From NCBI GenBank assembly GCA_905233345.1, contig CAJODQ010000004.1, forward strand, positions 50,206-114,205: a stretch of DNA of 64,000 nucleotides. The letters run 5' to 3'. Shown one piece after another: positions 34,752 through 44,374 of this stretch. Made by a program: the position numbers and the translations under genes. This DNA is from an uncultured Bacteroidales bacterium (GTDB lineage Bacteria; Bacteroidota; Bacteroidia; Bacteroidales; UBA932). The notes beneath the pieces are model-generated. The model saw only the letters and a list, made by a program, of their open reading frames with translations, was not told where the DNA came from and did not search any database. Numbering within the stretch: position 1 is the stretch's first letter; the number at the start of each line of letters is the position of its first letter.

Positions 34752-36203
34752 ATGAGTGAACTGAGTAAAAAAGGACAGCCCTGGTACCTCATCAGCATCG
34801 TGCTGGTGGCGGTACTGGGCGGTTTGCTCTTCGGATATGATACGGCCGTCATTTCCGGCGCGGAAAAAGGCCTGCAGGCTTTCTTCCGGACGGCGCATGA
34901 CTTTACCTATACGGATGCCTTGCATGGTTTTACGACTTCCAGCGCGCTGATCGGCTGTGTCATCGGCGCCCTGCTGTCGGGCGTGTTGACCTCCCGTCTG
35001 GGCCGGCGCCGTTCGCTGCTGATTGCAGGCATCTTCTTTTTCCTGAGTGCACTGGGTTCTTATTGCCCGGAATTCCTGCTGTTTCCGCCCCGCGCGGCGA
35101 GCAAGGGTGTGCTGATCGCATTCATTCTCTACCGTATTCTGGGCGGTGTCGGCGTGGGTCTGGCCTCTGCCATCTGCCCGATGTACATCGCGGAAGTGGC
35201 ACCCGCAGAACAGCGCGGCAAGCTCGTCTCCTGGAACCAGTTCGCCATCATCTTCGGCCAGCTGGTGGTCTATTTCGTCAACTTCCTGATCATCCAGTCG
35301 CACAAGAACGATCCCATGATCGTGGAGTGGACCAATACGGTGGGCTGGCGCAACATGTTCGTGTCCGAGGCGTTCCCGGCCGGTCTCTTTACCCTGCTCA
35401 TCCTGCTGGTGCCCGAATCGCCGCGCCACCTGGTGATTCTGGGCCTTGACGATAAAGCCCTCCAGATCCTGGCCCGTATCAACGGCGAGGAAAAGGCCCG
35501 GGTCATCCTGCAGGATATCAAGGAAACTGTGGTCGAGCGGCGGGAGAAACTCTTTGCCTATGGCTTCATGGTCATTTTCATCGGCTGCATGCTGAGCGTG
35601 TTCCAGCAGATTATCGGTATCAATGCTGTGCTGTATTTTGCCCCGCGCATCTTCGAGTCGATGGGTGTGAGCGACAATATGCTCTTCACCGTCATTATGG
35701 GCATCATCAACATCAGCTTCACGTTGCTGGCGGTGTTTACCGTTGAGAAACTGGGCCGCAAGCCGCTGCTCATCTCGGGTTCCATCGGTATGGCCATCGG
35801 CGCCCTGGGCGTGGCACTGTCCAACGTGCTGGCACTGCCGCCCATCGTGCCGGTGATCAGCATCATGCTGTACAGCGCCTGCTTCATGTTCAGCTGGGGC
35901 CCGATCTGTTGGGTCTATATCGCCGAACTGTTTCCCAATACCATCCGCAGCCAGGCAACGGCGTTGGCCGTCGCCTTCCAGTGGATCTTCAATTTCATCG
36001 TCTCCAGCACCTTCGTTCCGATGTACAACATGCGCCTGGGCGAGATGGGCGAGCGTTTCGGCCATTTCTTCGTCTATGCGCTTTACGGCGTGATCTGCGT
36101 CATCGCCGCCATCTTTGTCTGGCGCCTGGTTCCCGAGACCAAGGGCAAGACCCTTGAAGACATGACGGCCCTGTGGCGGAACCAATCCCAAAAAGAAAAA
36201 TAA
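34752..36203 (+). CDS. MFS sugar:proton symporter, XylE-like
   Basis: 483 aa with twelve predicted membrane segments. Sugar-porter motifs are GYDTAVISGAEKGLQ in TM1, LGRRRSLL after TM2, PMYIAEVAPAEQRGKLVSWNQ, PESPRHLV, QQIIGINAVLYFAPRIF and the final VPETKGKTLEDM. It resembles the D-xylose/H+ symporter XylE of the inner membrane, and its position 6 bp after xylA supports xylose as substrate, though glucose or arabinose cannot be ruled out. Confidence 0.9.
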   Translation: MSELSKKGQPWYLISIVLVAVLGGLLFGYDTAVISGAEKGLQAFFRTAHDFTYTDALHGFTTSSALIGCVIGALLSGVLTSRLGRRRSLLIAGIFFFLSALGSYCPEFLLFPPRAASKGVLIAFILYRILGGVGVGLASAICPMYIAEVAPAEQRGKLVSWNQFAIIFGQLVVYFVNFLIIQSHKNDPMIVEWTNTVGWRNMFVSEAFPAGLFTLLILLVPESPRHLVILGLDDKALQILARINGEEKARVILQDIKETVVERREKLFAYGFMVIFIGCMLSVFQQIIGINAVLYFAPRIFESMGVSDNMLFTVIMGIINISFTLLAVFTVEKLGRKPLLISGSIGMAIGALGVALSNVLALPPIVPVISIMLYSACFMFSWGPICWVYIAELFPNTIRSQATALAVAFQWIFNFIVSSTFVPMYNMRLGEMGERFGHFFVYALYGVICVIAAIFVWRLVPETKGKTLEDMTALWRNQSQKEK

Positions 36204-36215
36204 AATAGAAAGATA

Positions 36216-38537
36216 ATGAGAAATATCCTGAAATCAACCGTTTTCTCCCTCCTGGCCTTTGCCCTGGCTGCCTGTGCATCCCAGCCGAAAGTCGAACCGG
36301 CCATCCCGCGTGACGCCGCTGTGGAGGCCCAAGTGGAAAAGGTCCTGAAGGGCATGAGCCTCAAGGAGAAAGCCGGCCAGCTGGTGCAGCTGACCGTCAT
36401 GACCATCGAGGACGATACGCACGAGGCCATTGACCCGGCCAAACTGGACAAGATCATCGGCGAATACAAGGTGGGCTCCATCCTCAACGTGATGCACGAC
36501 GCCGCGCATACGCGCGAGCAGACCGCCGCCATGATCCAGCAGATCCAGGACAAGTCGATGGAAGTGCTGGGCATTCCCTGCATTTATGGCCTTGACATGA
36601 TCCATGGTGCCTCGTACCTGATCGAAGGCACGCTCTATCCGCAGGAGATCAACCTTGGTGCGACCTTCAACCGCGACTATGCGTTCGCGATGGGCCGGGC
36701 CATGGCCTACGAGACGCGCGCCGCACAGTGCCCGTGGGTGTTCTCGCCCGTGATGGACCTGGGTCGCGACCCGCGCTGGCCGCGTCTCTGGGAGAGCTGG
36801 GGCGAAGACCCGTACCTGCAGGCCGAGATGTCCCGCGTCGAGACGATCGCCATCCAGGGCAGTGACCCCAACCATATCGGTCTGGAGAACTGCGCCGTGA
36901 GCCTCAAGCACTTCATGGGGTATGGTGTGCCGTATACCGGCAAGGACCGCACGCCCGCCTACATCACGGAAAGCGATCTCCGCGAAAAATATTTCCGTCC
37001 CTTCAAGGAATGCTTCCAGGCCGGCGCTCTCACCGCCATGGTGAATTCCGCTTCGATCAATGGTATTCCGACCCACGCCAACGTCCTGCTGCTCAGTGGC
37101 TGGGCCAAGGAAGAACTGAACTGGGACGGCATGCTGGTGACCGACTGGGCCGACATCGACAACCTCTACCAACGCGACCATGTGGCCGCTGACAAGCGCG
37201 AGGCTGTGGCCCTGGGCATCAACGCCGGCATCGACATGATCATGGATCCCTACGATCCCGAATGTGTCAACGTGATCGTGGACTTGGCCGAGAAAGGGGA
37301 GATCCCGATGTCGCGCATCGACGATGCTGTGCGCCGCGTGCTGCGCCTGAAGGTCCGCCTGGGCCTCTTCGAGCACCCGACCTGGGAATATGATTATGCC
37401 GATTTCGCCTGCGAACAGTTCGCGAAAGAATCCTATGATGCGGCGGTGGAGTCGGAAGTGCTGCTCAAGAACGAGGGTGGCATCCTGCCGCTCAAGGGCG
37501 CGGAACGCATCCTGGTCTGCGGCCCCAACGCCAACAGCCTGCGCGCCCTCAACGGGGGCTGGAGCTACCGCTGGCAGGGTTCCGCCGACGAGTTCGCACC
37601 CCAGTACAATACCATCGTGGAAGCCCTGCAACAGCGCTTCCCCGGCAAAGTGACCTGGATGCCGGGCGTGGTCTATAATGAGATGCCCTATATGTGGGCA
37701 CAGGATTTTGTCGCCGGCATCCAGCAGGCCGTGAACGTGGCCCGCAGCAGCGACGTGATCGTCTGCTGCGTGGGTGAGAACTCCTATTGCGAGACCCCCG
37801 GCAACATGGACGACCTGAACCTCTCGAAGAATCAGAAAGACCTGGTCCGCGCCCTGGCTGCTACCGGCAAGCCCATTGTCCTGGTCCTGAACGAAGGCCG
37901 CCCGCGCATCATCGGTGACATCGAGCCGCTGGCCCGGGCCGTCGTCGACGTGATGCTCCCGTCGAACTACGGTGGCGACGCCCTGGCCGCCCTGCTGGCC
38001 GGCGACGAGAACTTCTCCGGCAAGCTGCCGTTCACCTACTCGAAACACATCAATTCACTCCATACGTACGATTACAAGGTGTCCGAGCACCGCGAAGTGA
38101 TGGAAGGTTCCTACAACTACGACGCCATCATGGATGTGCAGTGGCCCTTCGGCTACGGCCTGAGCTACACCAGCTTCGACTACAGCGACCTGCAGGTCTC
38201 CCAGTCTGATTTCAAGGCCGGCGACGTCCTGAAAGTCACCGTAAAGGTGACCAACACCGGCGACCGCAAAGGCAAGGAAGCCGTACTGCTCTACAGCTCC
38301 GACCTCGTGGCCTCGCTGATTCCCGACGTCAAACGCCTCCGCGGCTTCGAAAAGATCGAACTCGAACCCGGACAGTCCCAGGTCGTCGAATTCGAACTGC
38401 CCGCCCACGAACTGGCCTTCGTGGGCGCTGACGGACGCTGGCGCCTCGAAAAAGGTGACTTCCGCCTCGCCGTCGGCGGTCTCGGCGTCCCTGTCAAATG
38501 TACGGAAACAATAGTCTGGAACACCCCGAATATATGA
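36216..38537 (+). CDS. GH3 beta-glucosidase lipoprotein
   Basis: 773 aa, lipoprotein (Cys20 in FALAACAS). GH3 N-terminal domain with SLKHFMGYG and the nucleophile Asp310 in GMLVTDWADID, followed by the alpha/beta sandwich domain (ILVCGPNANSLRALNGGW, EGRPRIIGDI) and a C-terminal fibronectin III-like domain (KVTVKVTNTGDRKGKEAVLLY). It is expected to remove terminal beta-glucose from cello- or xyloglucan-derived oligosaccharides in the periplasm. The stop codon lies in the first arm of the structured element C2. Confidence 0.93.
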   Translation: MRNILKSTVFSLLAFALAACASQPKVEPAIPRDAAVEAQVEKVLKGMSLKEKAGQLVQLTVMTIEDDTHEAIDPAKLDKIIGEYKVGSILNVMHDAAHTREQTAAMIQQIQDKSMEVLGIPCIYGLDMIHGASYLIEGTLYPQEINLGATFNRDYAFAMGRAMAYETRAAQCPWVFSPVMDLGRDPRWPRLWESWGEDPYLQAEMSRVETIAIQGSDPNHIGLENCAVSLKHFMGYGVPYTGKDRTPAYITESDLREKYFRPFKECFQAGALTAMVNSASINGIPTHANVLLLSGWAKEELNWDGMLVTDWADIDNLYQRDHVAADKREAVALGINAGIDMIMDPYDPECVNVIVDLAEKGEIPMSRIDDAVRRVLRLKVRLGLFEHPTWEYDYADFACEQFAKESYDAAVESEVLLKNEGGILPLKGAERILVCGPNANSLRALNGGWSYRWQGSADEFAPQYNTIVEALQQRFPGKVTWMPGVVYNEMPYMWAQDFVAGIQQAVNVARSSDVIVCCVGENSYCETPGNMDDLNLSKNQKDLVRALAATGKPIVLVLNEGRPRIIGDIEPLARAVVDVMLPSNYGGDALAALLAGDENFSGKLPFTYSKHINSLHTYDYKVSEHREVMEGSYNYDAIMDVQWPFGYGLSYTSFDYSDLQVSQSDFKAGDVLKVTVKVTNTGDRKGKEAVLLYSSDLVASLIPDVKRLRGFEKIELEPGQSQVVEFELPAHELAFVGADGRWRLEKGDFRLAVGGLGVPVKCTETIVWNTPNI

Positions 38538-38690
38538 ATCGCATATTAGCGCGACAGGTATGGGCTCAAAAACCCATAACCGCCCGTGGTTCTGTGAACG
38601 GGAGGGGCCCGAAATCAGCTTGCTGATTTTGGGAGGGATAGCGCGAAGCGCGTTGGTTTTTGAGCCCATACCTGCAAGCAATGCGATTCA
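38535..38690 (+). ncRNA. Candidate structured RNA element, copy C2
   Basis: The outermost pairing is TGAATCGCAT (38535-38544) with ATGCGATTCA (38681-38690); its TGA is the GH3 stop codon. P1 pairs 38556-38574 perfectly with 38655-38673. P2 is CCCGT/ACGGG (38583-38587, 38598-38602) with a 10-nt loop ending GTGA, then linker AGGGG. P3 is an 11-bp stem with a CTTG loop (38608-38633), then linker AGGGATA. P4 is GCGC-GAA-GCGC (38641-38651), then linker GTT. It shares architecture, linkers and loops with C1 at 29785-29906, but all four helices have different, still complementary sequences. It ends 12 nt before the AGE epimerase start codon. Confidence 0.62.
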
Positions 38691-38702
38691 TTATAAAAGA
38701 AT

Positions 38703-39884
38703 ATGACAACTAAAACCGAACAATTCCTGCAAGAGACAGCCGAAGTCCTGAAAGACAATATTCTGGACTTCTGGCTGACCTTGCGCGACCCCCGCGGCGG
38801 CTTCTACGGCGAAGTCCTTTCATCGGGCGAAATCCAGGCCGACGCTCCCCGCGGCGTCATCCTCAACGCCCGCATCATGTGGACCTTCGCCGCCGCCTGG
38901 CGCCGCCTCCGCAACCCCGCGTACCGCGAAGCCGCCGAACAGGCCCGCGACTGGTTCCTGGACCATTTCTTTGACCCCGTCTACAGCGGTGTCTACTGGA
39001 GCGTCACGGCCGCCGGCGAGCCCATGGAAACCAAGAAACAACTCTACGCCCAGGGTTTCGGCATCTATGGCCTCAGCGAAGTCTATAAGGCAACCCGCGA
39101 TCCCCGGACCCTTGAGGCCGCCATCGACCTTTTCCAGACCACCGAAGCCCATTTCGCCGACCCGGTCAACGGCGGCTATATCGAAGCCCTGGACCGCGAC
39201 TTCCAGCCGCTGGAAGACATGTCCCTCTCGGCACACGACATCAACGCCGACAAGACCATGAACTCGCATCTCCACCTGATGGAAGCCTACGCCAATCTCT
39301 ATCAGGTGTGGTCTGACCCTTCGCTCAAATCCGCCCTTGAACAGTTGATCGACCTGACCTGCACCCGCATCATGGGCCCCGACGGCCATCTGCAACTCTA
39401 CTTCCGGCGCGATTGGAGCGTGCTGCCCGGCGCCGTCTCCTACGGACATGACATCGAGACCTCCTGGCTGCTGTTGGAGTGTGCCATGGCTACCCACGAC
39501 TTCACCGTCGTGAATCGCGTCAGGCCCTATGCGGCCGCCCTCGGCAAAGCCGGCAACGAAGGCCTGCTGCCCGATGGCTCCATGTGCTACGAAAAAGGCC
39601 TGGGTGATATCCTCGATGAATCCCGCCAGTGGTGGGTCCAGGCTGAGACCGTGGTGGGTAACCTCTGGCTGTGGAAATACCATGGCGATGCCGCCGCGGC
39701 CGACCGTGCCGTCGCGTGCTGGAACTACATCCGCGACCACCTGGTCGATCACGCGAAAGGGGAGTGGTATTGGGCCATCCTGCCCGATGGCAGCCCCGAC
39801 GTGGTCAACCCCAAGGCCGGCTTCTGGAAGTGCCCGTATCACAACTCCCGCATGTGCTTAGAAATCATGACATTATTTGAATAA
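38703..39884 (+). CDS. AGE-family 2-epimerase (cellobiose/mannobiose 2-epimerase)
   Basis: 393 aa, (alpha/alpha)6-barrel family. Signature segments are DFWLTLRDPRGGFYGEV, NARIMWTFAAAWR, NSHLHLMEAYANLY, SYGHDIETSWLLLE and RQWWVQAETVVGNLW, which carry the conserved His and Trp residues of cellobiose 2-epimerases. These enzymes invert C2 of the reducing sugar, turning cellobiose into Glc-Man or mannobiose into Man-Glc. Clustering with GH26, GH130, a GPH symporter and GH94 argues for mannobiose/cellobiose processing rather than N-acylglucosamine. Preceded by the structured element C2. Confidence 0.9.
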   Translation: MTTKTEQFLQETAEVLKDNILDFWLTLRDPRGGFYGEVLSSGEIQADAPRGVILNARIMWTFAAAWRRLRNPAYREAAEQARDWFLDHFFDPVYSGVYWSVTAAGEPMETKKQLYAQGFGIYGLSEVYKATRDPRTLEAAIDLFQTTEAHFADPVNGGYIEALDRDFQPLEDMSLSAHDINADKTMNSHLHLMEAYANLYQVWSDPSLKSALEQLIDLTCTRIMGPDGHLQLYFRRDWSVLPGAVSYGHDIETSWLLLECAMATHDFTVVNRVRPYAAALGKAGNEGLLPDGSMCYEKGLGDILDESRQWWVQAETVVGNLWLWKYHGDAAAADRAVACWNYIRDHLVDHAKGEWYWAILPDGSPDVVNPKAGFWKCPYHNSRMCLEIMTLFE

Positions 39885-39885
39885 T

Positions 39886-41229
39886 ATGGCAAAATTATCA
39901 GAAAAGATCGGCTATGCGCTCGGCGACGCCGCCGCCGGCGGCATCACCTGGAAAGTGATGTCCATCGCATTCCCCCTGTTTTTTACCAATATCTTCGGTC
40001 TCACCGTCGCTGACACTGCGACCCTGATGCTGGTGGCCCGTCTCTTCGACGTCATCACCGACCCGATGATGGGCGCCCTGGCCGACCGCACCCGTTCGCG
40101 CTGGGGTACCTACCGCCCCTGGCTGATCTTCGGCGCCATCCCCCTCGGCGTGGTCTTCGCCCTGCTGCTCTATACCCCCGACCTGGGCCCCATGGGCAAG
40201 CGCATCTACGCGTACACCCTCTACCTGTTGATGATGGTCGTTTATACCGCCGTCAACGTGCCCTACGGCTCCCTGCTGGGCGTCATGACCGACGATGACA
40301 ACGAGAAGAACCAGTTCTCCTCCTACCGTATGGTCGGCGCCTATGCCATGGGTTTCATCACCCTGCTCTCCTTCCCGTATCTGCAGAAGATGGTGGGCGG
40401 CACCGAACAGCACCAGTATGCCGTCGTCGGCGTGATGCTTGGCGCCCTGGCTGCCGTGGGTACCCTGGCCTGCGGCCTACTCACGAAAGAACGCCTGAAA
40501 CCCGTCCGCGCCGAGAAATTTTCCTTCAAGCCCTTTGCCGACCTGTTCCGCAACAAGCCTTGGATCTATCTGACGCTCATCGGCATCTGCACAAACTTCT
40601 TCAATGGCTTCCGCTATGCCGTGGCCGGTTACCTGCTGGAATACTGCCTGCACGGCGACGTCACCGTATCGGGCCTGATCATCAATTACACCGTGTTCAT
40701 GACCTTCGGCGAAGTGACCTGCATGATCTTCGGCGGCCTCTCGCCGCGCTTTACGAAGTGGGTGGGATCCAAACGCAAGGCCTTCGCCTGGTCGGCCGTC
40801 ATCTGCGCTGTTACCTCGATCGCCTTCTTCTTCATCCCGATGGATCCGAAGTACATCTGGCTGATGATCCTGATGGTCATCCTGACCTCGATCGGCATCG
40901 GCTTCTATTCGCCGCTGCTGTGGTCGATGTATGCGGATGTATCGGACTATGCCACCGAAAAGAACGGAACCTCCTCGACCGGCCTCATCTTCTCTTCCGG
41001 TACCATGGCCCAGAAGTTCGGCTCAGCCATCTCCGGCGCCTTGGTCGCCCTGTTGCTGGGCCTGGCCGGCTTTATTTCGGGTACCGATCCGGCCACGGGC
41101 CAGACTGTCGTTACCATCACGAACGAGCCCGCCGTCCAGAAGATGATCTGGTCGATCTTCTCGCTCTTCCCGGCAGCCATCGCCCTGCTGATCCTGCTGC
41201 TGCTCCGTTTCTATCCCATCAAAAAGTAA
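39886..41229 (+). CDS. GPH-family sugar:cation symporter (MelB-like)
   Basis: 447 aa from the ATG at 39886 (MAKLSEKIGYALGDAAAGG), 1 bp after the AGE stop codon; the ATG at 39877 overlaps that gene. Twelve hydrophobic segments with GPH motifs: the N-terminal GYALGDAAAG, ARLFDVITDPMMGALADRTRSRWG, VPYGSLLGVMTDD and the late SGTMAQKFGSAISGALV. Such symporters import disaccharides across the inner membrane with Na+ or H+. Position between the epimerase and the cellobiose phosphorylase suggests cellobiose, mannobiose or the mixed disaccharide. Confidence 0.9.
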   Translation: MAKLSEKIGYALGDAAAGGITWKVMSIAFPLFFTNIFGLTVADTATLMLVARLFDVITDPMMGALADRTRSRWGTYRPWLIFGAIPLGVVFALLLYTPDLGPMGKRIYAYTLYLLMMVVYTAVNVPYGSLLGVMTDDDNEKNQFSSYRMVGAYAMGFITLLSFPYLQKMVGGTEQHQYAVVGVMLGALAAVGTLACGLLTKERLKPVRAEKFSFKPFADLFRNKPWIYLTLIGICTNFFNGFRYAVAGYLLEYCLHGDVTVSGLIINYTVFMTFGEVTCMIFGGLSPRFTKWVGSKRKAFAWSAVICAVTSIAFFFIPMDPKYIWLMILMVILTSIGIGFYSPLLWSMYADVSDYATEKNGTSSTGLIFSSGTMAQKFGSAISGALVALLLGLAGFISGTDPATGQTVVTITNEPAVQKMIWSIFSLFPAAIALLILLLLRFYPIKK

Positions 41230-41244
41230 TTTCACACCCGAAAT

Positions 41245-43656
41245 ATGAATTCCTTCGGACATTTTGACGACGCTGCGCGCGAATATGTCATTACCCGACC
41301 CGATACGCCCTGGCCCTGGATCAATTATATGGGGACCGGCGATTTCTTCTCCCTGATTTCCAATACCGCCGGCGGCTACTGCTTCTGCCGGGACGCCAAG
41401 TTCCGGCGTATCCTGCGCTACCGCTACAACGGAGTGCCGATGGATGCAGGCGGGCGCTATTTCTACATCAAGGATGGCGACACTGTCTGGAATCCGGGTT
41501 GGAAGCCCTGCAAGACGCCCATGGACCGGTATGAGTGCCGCCACGGCATGGGCTATACCCGTATCATGGGAGAGAAGGACGGCTTGCGGGCGGAATCGCT
41601 GTTTTTCGTGCCGCTGGCGCACCGCTGCGAAGTGCACCGGGTCCGGCTGGAAAACCGGTCCGACCGTCCGAAGAAGATCCAACTGTATGCCTTTGTTGAG
41701 TGGTGCCTGTGGAACGCTTCCACCGACATGGAAAACTTCCAGCGAAACCTCTCGACCGGGGAAGTGGAGATCCAGCCGGACGCCCTCTACCACAAGACGG
41801 AGTATCGCGAACGGCGCAACCACTATGCCTTCTATGGCGTGAACCGTCCTTTTGACGGCTTCGATACCGACCGGGAGACTTTCCTGGGCATGTACAACGG
41901 TTTCGATGCGCCCGCGCAGGTGCTCGCCGGTATGTCCGGAAACTCGGTCGCGCACGGCTGGAGCCCGGTCGCTGCGGAACGCTTTGACCTGACGCTTGCC
42001 CCGGGCGCTGCGGAGGAACTGATCTTCGTGCTCGGCTACGTGGAGAATCCGCCGGAGGCGAAATTTGAGATTCCGGGTCAAGCCCGGAATGACGGGAAAA
42101 ACGTCATCAACAAGGCGCCGGCGCGGGAGATGCTGGCGGCCTATGCCAGCGGTGCGCAGGTGGACGCCGCCTTTGCGGCCCTGCGCAGTTATTGGGACGA
42201 CCTGCTGGACCGATTCACCGTCGCTTCGTCCGTGCCGGAACTGGACCGTACCGTGAACATCTGGAACCAGTACCAGTGCATGATCACTTTCTTCATGAGC
42301 CGCAGCGCCAGCTATTTCGAGAGCGGTATCGGGCGGGGGATGGGCTTCCGCGACAGCAACCAGGACCTGGCCGGCATCGTGCATATGATTCCGGACCGGG
42401 CGCGCCAGCGCATCCTGGACATCGCCGCCACGCAGTTCCCTGACGGTGGTTGCTACCACCAGTATCAGCCACTCACCAAGCGCGGCAACAATGACATCGG
42501 CGGCGGCTTCGGCGATGATCCGCTCTGGCTCATCTTCGGAACCGTGGCCTATCTCAAGGAAACGGGCGATTTCTCTATCCTCGACGAGCCTGTGCCCTTC
42601 GACAACGTACCGGGCAGCGAGCGCACGTTGCTGGAGCACCTCAAAATCTCGTTCCAGCGGGTGGCGACCCACCTGGGCCCGCACGGCCTGCCGCTGATCG
42701 GCCGCGCCGACTGGAACGACTGCCTCAACCTGAACTGTTTCTCGCTCGACCCGGACGAATCGTTCCAGACCACTGAGAACGTCGCCGGCGGCCAGGCGGA
42801 ATCCCTGATGATCGCCGGTCTCTTCGTTGCGGAAGGAAAAGATTTTGCCGAACTGCTGGAACGGTTGGGTGATCCCAGTGCTGTTGCAGTGCGTGCCGCC
42901 GTGGCCGCCATGGAAGACGCCGTCAAGGCGCATGGCTGGGATGGGGAATGGTTCCTGCGCGCCTATGATTTCAACGGACGCAAGATCGGTTCCCACGAAT
43001 GTGCCGAGGGCAAGATCTTCATCGAGAGCCAGGGCTGGTGCGGTATGGCCCGCATCGGCGCTGAAGAAGGACTTTGTCACAAGGCGTTGAATGCGGCGGT
43101 GAAGCATCTGGAGTGCGAACACGGCCTGGTGCTCAATGCGCCCGCCTATTCGTCCTATCTCTTCGAGTATGGGGAGATCAGCTCCTATCCGCAGGGCTAC
43201 AAGGAAAACGGCGGCATCTTCTGCCACAACAATCCCTGGGTCATCATCGCCGAGGCGATGGCCGGGCATACGGAAGATGCCTGGCGGCACTATGCCAAGA
43301 TCACGCCGGCCTTCGGAACGCAGGAGCAGTCGCTGCGCAAAGTAGAACCCTACGTGTTCTGCCAGATGGTGGCGGGCGCGGAAGCGGCCCGTCCCGGCGA
43401 GGGCAAGAACAGCTGGCTGACCGGCACGGCCGCCTGGACCTGGAAATGTGTGAGTGAATTCATTCTGGGCGTGAAACCCCAGTATGACGGGCTCCTGATC
43501 GAGCCGTGCATTCCGATCCGATACGGCACGTACCGCATCCACCGCCGTTTCCGCGGTGCAGAATACGACATCACGGTCCGTTGCACGGAAAACGGACCCG
43601 GCAAGGCTTTCATTCCCTACAAGCCCGGCCGATACAATCTCGAAATCGAATTATGA
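41245..43656 (+). CDS. GH94 cellobiose phosphorylase
   Basis: 803 aa, close to the Cellulomonas-type enzyme. It starts [20 protein letters not shown], has [35 protein letters not shown], the catalytic Asp region [37 protein letters not shown] and [16 protein letters not shown]. It splits cellobiose with phosphate into glucose 1-phosphate and glucose in the cytoplasm. A palindromic repeat adds [10 protein letters not shown] at residues 275-284, in a loop where related enzymes vary. It ends the PUL; its stop overlaps the convergent PII-like gene by 6 bp. Confidence 0.95.
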   Translation: MNSFGHFDDAAREYVITRPDTPWPWINYMGTGDFFSLISNTAGGYCFCRDAKFRRILRYRYNGVPMDAGGRYFYIKDGDTVWNPGWKPCKTPMDRYECRHGMGYTRIMGEKDGLRAESLFFVPLAHRCEVHRVRLENRSDRPKKIQLYAFVEWCLWNASTDMENFQRNLSTGEVEIQPDALYHKTEYRERRNHYAFYGVNRPFDGFDTDRETFLGMYNGFDAPAQVLAGMSGNSVAHGWSPVAAERFDLTLAPGAAEELIFVLGYVENPPEAKFEIPGQARNDGKNVINKAPAREMLAAYASGAQVDAAFAALRSYWDDLLDRFTVASSVPELDRTVNIWNQYQCMITFFMSRSASYFESGIGRGMGFRDSNQDLAGIVHMIPDRARQRILDIAATQFPDGGCYHQYQPLTKRGNNDIGGGFGDDPLWLIFGTVAYLKETGDFSILDEPVPFDNVPGSERTLLEHLKISFQRVATHLGPHGLPLIGRADWNDCLNLNCFSLDPDESFQTTENVAGGQAESLMIAGLFVAEGKDFAELLERLGDPSAVAVRAAVAAMEDAVKAHGWDGEWFLRAYDFNGRKIGSHECAEGKIFIESQGWCGMARIGAEEGLCHKALNAAVKHLECEHGLVLNAPAYSSYLFEYGEISSYPQGYKENGGIFCHNNPWVIIAEAMAGHTEDAWRHYAKITPAFGTQEQSLRKVEPYVFCQMVAGAEAARPGEGKNSWLTGTAAWTWKCVSEFILGVKPQYDGLLIEPCIPIRYGTYRIHRRFRGAEYDITVRCTENGPGKAFIPYKPGRYNLEIEL
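42067..42094. repeat. Family B palindromic repeat, single unit inside the GH94 gene
   Basis: GAG, then ATTCCGGG-TCAAG-CCCGGAAT (42070-42090), then GACG: 28 bp, identical over almost its whole length to the first half of the copy at 1696-1723 in the alkD-like gene. It is read as [11 protein letters not shown] and keeps the GH94 frame. Confidence 0.82.
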
Positions 43657-43992
43657 TTCTTTCTTCTTCTCTTCCTCCTGTTCATGCAAGCCGATGGCGT
43701 GCGTGACGGGAAGGGAGAAGATGATGCCTTTGCCGGGGGTATTGAGGCCGGCGTCTTCGTAAAGATTGTGCATCACGTCGTCCTTGATCTCTTTCGGGAC
43801 GATGATCCAGAGGATCTCCTTGTCCGGCTGGATGGAGATGTTGTAGAATTCCTCCGCTTCCGGGTTGGCGGTACCGCGCGCACGGAGAATGGTGCCGCCC
43901 TGGGCGCCGGCCTTCTTGGCCGATTCCATCGCCTCCACGGCGAAACCTGCATTCACGATGCAGAAAATCATTTCGTAATTGTTGCTGTTCAT
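43651..43992 (-). CDS. PII-like nitrogen-regulatory-family protein
   Basis: 113 aa ferredoxin-like protein. [35 protein letters not shown] resembles the beta-alpha-beta start of PII proteins, and [15 protein letters not shown] the nucleotide-binding end. The long T-loop of true GlnB is replaced by a short [12 protein letters not shown] segment. It is last in a three-gene operon with a second PII-like protein and a DUF1538 membrane protein, overlapping the former by 4 bp. It probably regulates that membrane protein in response to a nucleotide; the ligand is unknown. Confidence 0.78.
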   Translation of the reverse strand: MNSNNYEMIFCIVNAGFAVEAMESAKKAGAQGGTILRARGTANPEAEEFYNISIQPDKEILWIIVPKEIKDDVMHNLYEDAGLNTPGKGIIFSLPVTHAIGLHEQEEEKKKES

Positions 43993-44372
43993 GGTTGGAT
44001 GGTGCGCTTGTCGTTGCTTAAAAATCCGTAGACCAAGGTCCCGATGAGGCTGGAGAGCGGAACGGTGACGGCGATGCCGCCACCCCCTTTGAGGTTCGTA
44101 AAGTTATAGTCGAGGAGCTCCAGCAGGTCTTTCTCCTTTTCTTCGCGGACCACGCTGATGATGGCGGCGCGGTTCGGCTGGTTGAGCCCCAGGTAGTTCA
44201 TGATAGCCCTTTCCGACGTGCCGCTGGCCGGCATCGCCAGATAGATGTTCGCTTCGGACGACTGGATGAGTTTGTTGTAAAACCGTACTTTGTCGCTGTG
44301 GACGATGGCAATGAGCAGCTCCAGTTTTTCCGGAGCGATATTCTTGGCGAAACGGGGTTTGGCGGCGGCCAT
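43989..44372 (-). CDS. Second PII-like protein of the DUF1538 operon
   Basis: 127 aa from the ATG at 44372 (MAAAKPRFAKNIAPEKLELL). A longer open frame to 44879 lies inside the membrane protein gene and is spurious. The segments LELLIAIVHSDKVRFYNKLIQSSEAN, LGLNQPNRAAIISVVREEKEKDLLELL and the GTLVYGFLSN end look like a divergent PII/ferredoxin-like fold. It lies 2 bp after the DUF1538 stop and overlaps the next PII-like gene by 4 bp, so the three products are probably made together. Confidence 0.65.
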   Translation of the reverse strand: MAAAKPRFAKNIAPEKLELLIAIVHSDKVRFYNKLIQSSEANIYLAMPASGTSERAIMNYLGLNQPNRAAIISVVREEKEKDLLELLDYNFTNLKGGGGIAVTVPLSSLIGTLVYGFLSNDKRTIQP

Positions 44373-44374
44373 GG

